64,000 nt of DNA, from assembly GCA_963721725.1 (NCBI GenBank), contig CAVRLX010000009.1, positions 626,494 through 690,493 of the forward strand, given 5' to 3'. How positions within the stretch are numbered: the first letter of the stretch is position 1; every line of letters begins with the position of its first letter. The notes beneath the pieces were generated by a model. It did no database searches and had not been told where the DNA came from. It worked only from the letters and a program-made list of their open reading frames with translations. The position numbers and the translations under genes were made by a program. Below are positions 42,472 to 50,473 of this stretch, piece after piece. Source of the DNA: RI-153 sp963721725 (GTDB taxonomy: Bacteria > Chloroflexota > Anaerolineae > Caldilineales > Caldilineaceae).

Positions 42472-43764
42472 TTAATCCGCCGCGGCTTTGGCGGTGTGGG
42501 GAGGTTGTGGCTCGTCGACGGCGCGTGCTTCGTGCATGGGGCCGAGGGCGCGCAGCCGTGGCGAGATCAGCGCCGTGACGCCGACGACGATCAGCGTGCC
42601 AATGCCGCCGCTGACCACCGAGACCACCGGGCCAAAGTATTGGGCCACCAACCCCGATTCAAAGCCGCCCAACTCGTTGGACGCGCCCACAAAAACGCTG
42701 CTCACCGCCGAGACGCGCCCGCGCATGTGATCCGGCGTGAGCAATTGCTGCAAGGTCTGGCGGATGATCATGCTCACGTTGTCAAAGGCGCCGGTGAAGA
42801 AGAGCATGGCAAACGAAAGCCAGAAGTTCTGCGAAAGGCCAAAGATAATCGTCGCCACGCCAAACCCGGCCACGGTGATCAACAGGCTGCGCCCGGCCCG
42901 CTGCATGGGCGGCATGTAGATCATGAACACAGCCATGCAGAATGCACCCACGGCTGGGGCGGCGCGCAGCCAGCCAAAGCCTGTCACGCCCACGTGCAAG
43001 ATATCCTCGGCGTAGACGGGCAAGAGATAGACCGCCCCGCCCAGCAGCACGGCAAAGAGATCCAGCGAGATCATGGCGAGGATGATGCGCGTGTTCCACA
43101 CAAAACCCACCCCGGCCACCAATGTTTGAAAGGCGTTGCCGCTGCTGGGCCGCTTGATTTCTGGCTGAAAGTTCAGCCGGTTCAACGAAAAGACAAAGGC
43201 GATGGAGCTAATGGCAGCAATCACATAGGCCAGGGGCAGATAGATGGCAATCACAAGGCCACCGATCGCCGGGCCGATCACCGACGAGATCTGCATCAGG
43301 CTTGTGTTCCAGGTGACGGCGTTGGGAAAGACCTCGGCGGGCACAATTTGCGGAACCAATGCCACGCGTGCCGGTCGCCCGATCATCACGGCGGCGGCGT
43401 CCAAAAAGAGCAGCGTGTACATCCACGCAATCGAGCCTTCCAGATAGGAGAGCACCGCCAGCCCCAACGAGGTCACCGTCATGGCGATCAGGCTGATCAT
43501 CACCAGCCGTGGGCGATTGAAGCGATCCGCCAGATAGCCGGCGGGCAGGGCCAGCAACATGGTGGGTAGCGCCTGAGCCAGCCCCACCAGCCCCAGTGAA
43601 AGCGGTTCACCTGTGCGCTGGTACATCTCCCAGCCAATGGCGACACTCTGGACGCGCGTCCCCGCCATGGCGACAAACCAGCCGATAATGTAGAGACGAT
43701 AGTGAGGAATGCGAAAAGCGGCATAGGGATCGTGGCCACGCGGGCCTTTGGGTTGGGTGGACAT
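42472..43764 (-). CDS. MFS transporter (EntS/DHA3-like exporter)
   Basis: 430 aa, twelve TM segments. Opening FRIPHYRLYIIGWFVAMAGT is typical of the EntS/MFS_3 branch. The loop-2 motif is YLADRFNRPRLV (G-x-x-x-D-R-x-G-R-R-like), and DHMRGRVSAV is the cytoplasmic motif in the second half. Members export siderophores, drugs or unknown metabolites. The intergenic hairpin lies just after its stop. Confidence 0.9.
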   Translation of the reverse strand: MSTQPKGPRGHDPYAAFRIPHYRLYIIGWFVAMAGTRVQSVAIGWEMYQRTGEPLSLGLVGLAQALPTMLLALPAGYLADRFNRPRLVMISLIAMTVTSLGLAVLSYLEGSIAWMYTLLFLDAAAVMIGRPARVALVPQIVPAEVFPNAVTWNTSLMQISSVIGPAIGGLVIAIYLPLAYVIAAISSIAFVFSLNRLNFQPEIKRPSSGNAFQTLVAGVGFVWNTRIILAMISLDLFAVLLGGAVYLLPVYAEDILHVGVTGFGWLRAAPAVGAFCMAVFMIYMPPMQRAGRSLLITVAGFGVATIIFGLSQNFWLSFAMLFFTGAFDNVSMIIRQTLQQLLTPDHMRGRVSAVSSVFVGASNELGGFESGLVAQYFGPVVSVVSGGIGTLIVVGVTALISPRLRALGPMHEARAVDEPQPPHTAKAAAD

Positions 43765-44010
43765 GGATCAGCCTTGTTGAGAACGAGCGTGGAAGGGATG
43801 GTTGTTGGTGTGTTGCGTGTTCCGTACTATGTATCACGATCACTATTTTTTTCTGTACCGGTTTACAAAACTGTCCGAGCATTGTAGGGCGGAATCGCGG
43901 CGAACGCAAACTTTTTGTTATTCCTGTAAAGCAAAGTCTGCGGTCACGCCTAAAGGGTATTTCCGCAAGAAGCGGTCATGATGGGGGCGGGCGGCAGGTA
44001 GATTGAACCA
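43765..44010. other. Gap without a gene
   Basis: Apart from the terminator at 44011-44043, nothing supported is seen between the MFS start and the small fragment ORF. A divergent promoter for the MFS gene is likely here, but I could not pick clear boxes. Confidence 0.4.
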
Positions 44011-44043
44011 AAGAGAGTGCCACTATTACGGTGGCGCTCTCTT
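44011..44043 (-). terminator. Intrinsic terminator after a short minus-strand ORF
   Basis: AAGAGAGTGCCAC / TATTACG / GTGGCGCTCTCTT: a 13-bp stem with one mismatch, A/T-rich ends. Confidence 0.75.
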
Positions 44044-44076
44044 TTCTTGCGTGTAGCAGCGTGCGCGCCGAGTAGG

Positions 44077-44355
44077 CTACTTGACGGCGGTGAGGGTGGG
44101 AGTGATCTGGCCGAGGGCATAGTAGGTGATGCGGGCGGTGGTGGGGCCACTGCTGGCGTTCTGCACTTGCAGCGAACTGTCGTAGCCGTAATACTCGCGG
44201 GCGGCGATGGGGGCGTAGTGCTCTTGTATATACCGCACCCGCAAGGAATACACCCAAAAGAATACTAGCGCAGCCTCTGGCGGGGTGGTGGCGATGATGT
44301 GGATAGTGATGAACGCCGGGCAGAAGCAATGCGAGTATGGGTCATGCACCGCCAT
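44077..44355 (-). pseudogene. Short fragment resembling the end of a secreted beta-rich protein
   Basis: 92 codons with a terminator downstream. The end, YYGYDSSLQVQNASSGPTTA, matches the look of repeated extracellular modules (Y-x-S-x-x-V-Q-N-x-S...T-V-T-Y-Y). The first half has no recognisable fold. A 15-nt G tract lies 8 bp upstream of the ATG. I read it as a remnant of a larger surface protein or a very short secreted product; expression is doubtful. Confidence 0.35.
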
Positions 44356-44363
44356 TGTATTAT

Positions 44364-44378
44364 GGGGGGGGGGGGGGG
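44364..44378. repeat. Poly-G tract (15 nt)
   Basis: A single run of 15 G, by far the longest homopolymer in the window, just upstream of the short ORF at 44355 on the minus strand. It may be slippage-prone in the cell, or its length may be unreliable. Confidence 0.85.
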
Positions 44379-44509
44379 CTTAGTCAATCAGTGGTTTTCG
44401 CAGCAAAATCACCGGAAACCATTCCGCCCCTGTTTGACCCGCTCCCAGCGCGGTGCTAAAATTTCGACGTTTGCTTGTGCTGCGTGCCAGAATTACCGGG
44501 AGAAACCCT

Positions 44510-45690
44510 GTGTCCCCAGCCCGCCCCACCATCTACATGGATCACTCGGCCACCACGCCCCTGCGCGCGGAAGTGCTGGAGGCCATGCTGCCCTATTTCA
44601 CCGACTTTTACGGCAACCCGTCCAGCATCCACGGCGTGGGGCGCAAAGCCCACAGCGGGCTGGACGGGGCACGGCGCACGATTGCCGGGCTGATGGGGGC
44701 TAGGCCCGCCGAGATCATCTTCACCGGCGGCGGTTCGGAGAGCGACAATGCCGCCCTGCGCGGGCTGGCTCTGGCTCGCCGCCAAGCCACGGGCGCCAAT
44801 CGCATCATCACCACGCCGGTGGAACACAAAGCCGTGCTGGAAACCGCGGTTGACCTGCGCGACCACTTCGGCTTTGACCTCACCCTCCTGCCTGTGGATG
44901 GCGATGGTCGTCTTTCGCCTGAGGATGTGGCCGCGGCGTTGGCCGACGATGTGGCCGTGGTCAGCGTCATGCTTGCCAACAACGAGGTGGGCACGGTGCA
45001 GCCCATTGCCGAAATCGGCGCGCTGTGCCGGGCGGCGGGTCTGCCCCTGCACTGTGATGCTGTGCAGGCGGCGGGCAAGCTGCCGCTGCGTGTGGATGAA
45101 CTGCAAGTAGACGCCCTCACCGTCAGCGCCCACAAGTTTTACGGTCCCAAAGGCGTGGGCTTTCTCTATCTGCGCGCTGGCACGCCCTATCTGCCCTCTC
45201 TCACTGGCGGCAGCCACGAAGGCGGACGCCGCGCCGGCACGGAAAATGTGCCCGGTGTGGTGGGCATGGCCCGGGCGCTTGAACTGGCTGAGGCCGAACG
45301 GGAAAGCGAAATGGCGCGGCTGCAAACCCTGCGCGACCGGCTCATCTACGGGCATTGAAGCGCAAAGTCGAAGGCGCACGCCTTACCGGATCGCGCACGC
45401 ACCGCCTGCCCAACCATGCCAGCTTTGTGATCAGCGGCGTCGAAGCCGAGGGCATTTTAATCGGCCTTGACATTGCCGGGATCGCCGCCAGCAGTGGCAG
45501 CGCCTGTACCAGCGCCGCTCAACAGCCCAGCCACGTGTTGCTGGCAATGGGCATCCCCGCCGCCGACGCCGTGGGCGGGCTGCGCCTGAGCCTGGGCCAC
45601 AGCAACAGCGACGCCGACGTGGACACCGTCTTGTCTCGCCTGCCGCAGATCGTTGCCCAGATCCGCGGCACCGTGCCGATCGCGCTCTGA
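44510..45690 (+). CDS. Cysteine desulfurase (NifS/IscS family), one frame break near 45350
   Basis: About 392 aa. The GTG at 44510 is chosen because GGGAG lies 8 nt upstream. Opening IYMDHSATTPLRAEVLEAM, PLP-Lys in DALTVSAHKFYGPKGVGFLY and catalytic-loop Cys in SGSACTSAAQQPSHVLLAMG. As read it stops at 45358 and resumes from 45355 in another frame. The region 45350-45366 (GGGCATTGAAGCGC) holds the error, consistent with two extra bases or one missing. It supplies sulphur for Fe-S clusters or tRNA thiolation, possibly for MnmA encoded 11 kb away. Confidence 0.92.
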
Positions 45691-45699
45691 TATTTCACC

Positions 45700-45739
45700 G
45701 CAAAGGGGCAAAGATTCGGAGAAAACTTTGCCCCTTTGC
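45700..45739 (+). terminator. Terminator-like hairpin after the cysteine desulfurase
   Basis: GCAAAGGGGCAAAG / 12 nt / CTTTGCCCCTTTGC: a 14-bp perfect stem, followed by a second CTTTGCCCCTTTGCGTTTTT. Built from the GCAAAGGGGCAAAG word also seen near 47160. Confidence 0.75.
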
Positions 45740-45798
45740 ATCTTTGCCCCTTTGCGTTTTTCTGTTGTGATGCCATTTCTGATTTCTGAGAGAACCTT

Positions 45799-47046
45799 AT
45801 GACCCTTTCACCGTCTTTGACCTTCCCCAAGTTGCGTGCCGTGGATGTGCGGCCCCACAGCCAAAATGGACACGCCTATTATCTGCTGCGCGATCCATTG
45901 GAATTACAAAGCGGCTCACTCTTGATTCCCCAATACCTGGGGCCGGTGCTGGCCCTGTGTGACGGCAGCATGGAAAGTTCGCGTGCTCTCGGCAGCACCC
46001 TGCTCTCCCGCTATGGTATTGGGCTGGAAACCGAGCAGATCAACGAAGTGCTGGCCGCGCTGGATCAAGCCTGTCTGTTGGAGAACGAACGCGCCCGCGT
46101 GGCCCTGGTTGAAAAAATTCAGCGCTTCCGTCGCCAACCCTTTCGCACGCCCAGCCTGGCTGGGCTTTCCTATCCCGCCGAGCGTGCCGCCCTGGCTCGC
46201 CTGTTGGATGACTATCTCACCGGCATCTCTCCCCGCAATCGCTATTACAACGGACACACAAACGGCCACGGTCACAGGGTCGGCGTCTTTAGCCCGCACA
46301 TTGATTACCCACGCGGCGGCAAGGTCTATGCCCAAACCTGGGGCGCGCTGGGCGAGGCTGCGCGTGCCGCCGATCTGGTGATCATCCTCGGCACGGATCA
46401 TTATGGCGACGATCTCTTTACGCTGACCCGCCAGCACTACGCCACGCCCTATGGCACACTGCCCACAGCCACGGCACTGGTGGACGATCTGGCTGCCGTT
46501 TTGGGCGAAGATGCCGCCTTCGCCGGGGAACTGCGCCATAGTAACGAGCACTCGCTGGAACTGGTGGCGGTCTGGCTGCACCACATGCGTGGCGGTGATC
46601 CAGTGCCGATTCTGCCCGTACTCACCGGCTCGTTGCACCATCTGTACGGCAGCCAGCAAAGTCCGGCGGATAATCCGTTCGTCTTTCGCTTTTTAGAGGC
46701 GGTGCGGCGTCATGTCCAGGGGCGCAATGTGCTGGTTGTAGCATCGGGCGATCTCTCCCACGTTGGCCCGGCCTTTGGCGGGCAACCTCTCACCGCGCAA
46801 GATCGGTTACAAGTGCAATCCGCCGACCGCACGCTGATCAACCACCTCTGCCAGGGCGACGCTGAGGGTTTTTTCAACGCCATTCGTCGCATTCGCAACC
46901 GCCACAACGTCTGCGGCGGCACGCCTGGCTATCTGGCTCTTAAACTGCTAGACGGCCTGAGTGGCACAGAGACCGGCTATCAATCTTGCCCTGCCGACGA
47001 GCAGAACCAATCTGCCGTCACCATCGGCGGCGTGGTCTTTCAATAG
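45799..47046 (+). CDS. MEMO-like (AmmeMemoRadiSam system B) protein with N-terminal extension
   Basis: 415 aa. The C-terminal 300 residues are a MEMO1/AMMECR-associated dioxygenase-fold domain: FSPHIDYPRGGKVYA, LGTDHYGDDLF, SNEHSLELVAVWLHH and VASGDLSHVGPAFGG give the H-H-D-type metal site. The N-terminal 110 residues (LRAVDVRPHSQNGHAYYLLRDPL, then two short helices) look like a PqqD-type winged helix. Bacterial MEMO proteins occur with AMMECR1 and a radical-SAM enzyme of unknown function, and neither is in this window. Biochemical role unknown. Confidence 0.85.
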   Translation: MTLSPSLTFPKLRAVDVRPHSQNGHAYYLLRDPLELQSGSLLIPQYLGPVLALCDGSMESSRALGSTLLSRYGIGLETEQINEVLAALDQACLLENERARVALVEKIQRFRRQPFRTPSLAGLSYPAERAALARLLDDYLTGISPRNRYYNGHTNGHGHRVGVFSPHIDYPRGGKVYAQTWGALGEAARAADLVIILGTDHYGDDLFTLTRQHYATPYGTLPTATALVDDLAAVLGEDAAFAGELRHSNEHSLELVAVWLHHMRGGDPVPILPVLTGSLHHLYGSQQSPADNPFVFRFLEAVRRHVQGRNVLVVASGDLSHVGPAFGGQPLTAQDRLQVQSADRTLINHLCQGDAEGFFNAIRRIRNRHNVCGGTPGYLALKLLDGLSGTETGYQSCPADEQNQSAVTIGGVVFQ

Positions 47047-47051
47047 AATTT

Positions 47052-47144
47052 GTAACGATACAGGTCTAGGGTGCGACGCACTCGCCACACAATCTTTTCA
47101 AGACCGATCTATTCCTGGCGAGTGCGTCGCACCTGTATCGTTAC
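47052..47144. repeat. Long imperfect palindrome with GTAACGATACAG ends
   Basis: Left arm 47052-47087 and right arm 47116-47144 are complementary except for a 7-nt insert (CTAGGGT) in the left arm: GTAACGATACAGGT...GCGACGCACTCGCCA. The 28-nt centre is unpaired. No coding content, so it looks like a non-autonomous or REP-type element. Downstream to 47190 lie GCAAAG-type repeats. Confidence 0.88.
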
Positions 47145-47286
47145 TTTTAACGCAAAGAGCCAAAGGGGCAGAGACGCAAAGTCTTCTATTTCAGTCTTTC
47201 ACCTCTCCGAGACTCCGCGTTAAATTGTTGGTCTACTCGCGTTTCACCGCTGAAACCAATCCCGGCTTCTGTGCTATAATCAGCCC

Positions 47287-48433
47287 ATGTATCTTGACCG
47301 CAACTACACGCCGCGCCGACGCCGCAGCTATGGCTGGCTCTGGTGGATGGGGATTCTGATCAGCTTTGTGCTCTATCTCTACGTCCGCCAGCCCGCTTGG
47401 CTGGATCAACGGCCCCTGCAACCCACCCCCACCCCCACGCGCAGCGCCATTTCTTGGCTGGCCGAGGCGCAACTGAACCTTGCCCGTGGCGATTTCCCGG
47501 CGGCGGTGGCAGCCTATAAAGAGATGGAACGACTGGAGCCGACCAACGCCGATCCACTGGTGGCACAAGCGCAGCTTTACATGATGGATCGGCGCATCAC
47601 CCAAGCCCGCATCCTCACCACCAAAGCTGTGGAAGTAGACCCGGAAAATGTGGACGCGCTGACCCTGCACGCACGCGTGTTGGATTGGTTCGAGGAGTAT
47701 GAAGCTGCTGCCAACTTCGCGCTCAGACGCGCTGGATCTGGCCCCGGACAGTGCCGAGACACTGGCCGTGTTGGGTGAAATCTATACAGACGTGGGCAAT
47801 GTGCCGCGTGCCGAAGCCTATCTGGACGAAGCGCTGCGCGTTGATCCCGAAAACATTCTCGCCATGCGCAACCGGGCCGTGCTCTTTGAAATTCAGTCTA
47901 AATATGAAGAAGCGCTGGTCGAACTGGACCGTGCCCTGGCCGTAGACCCCCGCCGCTACGATCTCTATATTGAAAAAGGGCGGCAATATCAGGCCCTCAA
48001 CGAATGGGACAAGGCGCTGGAAAGCTATCGCGCCGCCGTGAGCATTATGCAAACCCCGGTGACGCTGGACGCGCTGGGCTGGGGACTCTATTTGAGCAAC
48101 GATTTGCTGCACGCCGTGCGCGAACTCCGCAAAGCCGTGGAATTGGACCCTACCTATGGCCCTGCTTTGGCCCACTTGGGCATGGCGCTGTATGCCCGCC
48201 GCAACTATGAAGAGGCCGCCCCCACGCTGGAGCGGGCAATTGTCCTATTGGACGAGCAAGACGAACGCATTGAATTTTTCTATTCTCTGGGATTGGCCTA
48301 CATCTACAAAGAGCCGCGCGAATGTGCCAAAGCTGAACCCTGGCTGCGCCAAGCACTAAAAATCTACGCCGAAAGCCTGCCTGCGCTGGAAGGGCTGCGC
48401 ATCTGCGCATCACAAGCGACTCAATCAGATTGA
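47287..48433 (+). CDS. Membrane-anchored TPR-repeat protein, one frame break
   Basis: About 381 aa after correction. As read it is split at about 47727, where one extra A turns NFALDALDLAPDSAE into two frames. One TM helix (WWMGILISFVLYLYV) near the N-terminus, a Pro/Thr linker (PTPTPTRS), then about eight TPR units with the usual W-LG-Y-A-A-P spacing (for example DPENILAMRNRAVLFE). TPRs hold protein partners. It starts an apparent operon; the transporter gene begins 9 bp after its stop. Confidence 0.82.
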
Positions 48434-48442
48434 ACTGCCGTT

Positions 48443-50081
48443 ATGGCCTACAACCGTTCTCGCCTTAAATCTTCGTTGCCTCGCCGTGCCACCATTGGCA
48501 CACAGCACGGCGCGCGTTCACCGCTGAATCAACAAGAATCCGCAGAGTCGGCCCAGACGCCGCCCGGCATGGATCCGGCCATCATCCGCACCCGCGCCGC
48601 CACCAGTACGGTTGCCACCAAACGGCGGATTCAGCGCCGGATCACCCCACTGGAGGTGTTGCAGCAGCCGCTTCAGGCTGGGGTCCGCAAAGTCTTCGAC
48701 CTGCGGCGGCTTGTCTATGTGATTGTGCTGACCACCGTGGTGCTGCTCTTGCCGCGCCCCGCCGATCTCAGCCTGGAAGGACACCGCGCGCTGGCGCTCT
48801 TTGCCTTCACGGGATCGATCCTGGCTCTAGAACCGGCCCCGCTTCCCATTGCCGCTCTCTTGGTTCCCATTATGCAAATTGCCCTGGGCATCGACGACGT
48901 GACCGGAGCCTTTGCGCCCTTTGGCACGCCCGTGGTCTTTTTGATCCTGGGCAGCCTCTTTCTGGCCGAGGCGCTGCGCAAACATGGTCTCACCCGGCGG
49001 CTGGCGCTCTATGCCATTGTCTTTAGCGGCGGCAAGTTCTATCTCCTGCTTCTCATGCTCATGGGCATCACGGGCGGGCTGAGCATGTTTGTGCTGAACA
49101 CCGCTACGGCTGCGGTGCTGATCCCGGTGGCGATTACAATCGCCCAACAGATCCCACAGCCAGAGGATGGGCGCAAGGCGTTGACGGTGTTACTTCTGGC
49201 AATTGGCTATAGCTCTAGCATTGGGGGGATTGCCACGGTCATGGGCAGCGGCGAAAATGCCATTGCCAGCGGTCTGTTGGCGCAGGTCCGCACCTTTGGC
49301 TTCATGGATTGGATGCAATATGGCCTGCCCCTTGTGCTTTTGTTAATGCCCCTGGCCTGGTTTCTTTTGCCGCGCATCTTCAAACTGCCGCCGCTGCGCA
49401 TCGACACGAACCCGGCCCAAAACGAGCTGAACCGCCTGGGTGGGTTAACCGGAGCCGAACGCGAGATCATCGGGGTATTGTTTATCTCCATTGTCTTATG
49501 GGTGGCGGGCAATAGCATCGAAAAATTTCTGCACCTGCCCGCCACTATCCTGAGCAGCGCGGTGGTGGCGATTGGCGCGGTGGCTCTGCTTTCGGTGGAA
49601 GAAGTTATCGACTGGAACGATCTCAAAGGCGTCAACTGGGGCGTCTTCTTTGTGATTGGGGCGGGGTTAACATTGGGCGACGCGCTGACCAAAACCGGGG
49701 CGAGTGCCTGGTTCGCCCAACTGGTGGCCCCCATGTTACAAGGGTTGCCCTATGTGGCGATTTTGTTTGCGCTGATCTTGCTGGCCTTTGTGCTCACCCA
49801 GTTTATGAACAATGTGCCGCTGGGCGCAATTTTGACGCCGGTGCTGATCACCTTGGGCAGCGCCAGCGGCATCGATCCCGTGCGGCTGGTGATCCCCACA
49901 ATCTTCGCCGTGGCGATGGCCTTTGCCCTGCCCAGCGGGTCGGCGCGCACTGACCCTGATTGCCGTGACTGGCGGCGTCAGCAGCAAAGAGATGATCCGC
50001 TCCGCCATGCTCATCGGCCTCCCCTGTGCCGCGGTCATCTTCCTCTTTTTCTATCTTGCCAGCCTAATTGGATTCATCTAA
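48443..50081 (+). CDS. DASS/SLC13-family anion symporter, one frame break near its end
   Basis: About 545 aa after correction. A basic 80-residue cytoplasmic N-terminus precedes about eleven TM segments. DASS motifs are FTGSILALEPAPLPIAALL, TPVVFLILGSLFLAEALRKHGLTRRLALY and the substrate-site NNVPLGAI and SGSAR near the end. At about 49950 one extra base shifts the frame; correction gives AVTGGVSSKEMIRSAM ... SLIGFI and a stop at 50081, only 35 bp before the next gene. The family imports di- or tricarboxylates or sulphate with Na+. Substrate not fixed. Confidence 0.88.
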
Positions 50082-50116
50082 CGCACACAACGCACTATTG
50101 ATTGAGGAGGCACGCT

Positions 50117-50464
50117 ATGCGGATTTGGGTGATCGGCGCAGGTAAAATTGGCACCGCCACGTTGCGACAATTAAAAAAGAATCCCGATTTGCAGATTGTG
50201 GTTAGCGATCCATCGGCCACGCCCGACGCTGTGCAGCAGGGGGTAATTGAGCGGGTGGACATTGTGGAAAATGTCACGTCTATCAATGTAAATACCCTGG
50301 CCCGGCGTGTGCGCCCGGATCTGATCTTGCTTTCGCCGGCAGCCAACGACCGCGGCGTTGGCTCGGTGGAGGGCGGGCAGGCACTCACCGAAGCGCTGAA
50401 CTATGAAATTGCCTCAAACAGTGAATGCCCTGTGGTAATCCTTTCACTGTCCAACTTGCGCTAA
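50117..50464 (+). CDS. Small stand-alone Rossmann (TrkA-N-like) protein
   Basis: 115 aa. The ATG at 50117 has GGAGG 6 nt upstream. MRIWVIGAGKIGTATLRQL is a classical G-x-G-x-x-G nucleotide site with an acidic end of the second strand (VVSD). The rest (LARRVRPDLILLSPAAND, then ECPVVILSLSNLR) fits a single NAD(P)-binding lobe without a catalytic domain. It is too short for a dehydrogenase and lacks the RCK C domain of K+ channel regulators. It lies 35 bp after the transporter and 9 bp before the STAND NTPase gene. A sensor role is inferred. Confidence 0.78.
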   Translation: MRIWVIGAGKIGTATLRQLKKNPDLQIVVSDPSATPDAVQQGVIERVDIVENVTSINVNTLARRVRPDLILLSPAANDRGVGSVEGGQALTEALNYEIASNSECPVVILSLSNLR

Positions 50465-50473
50465 CCGAACCTT

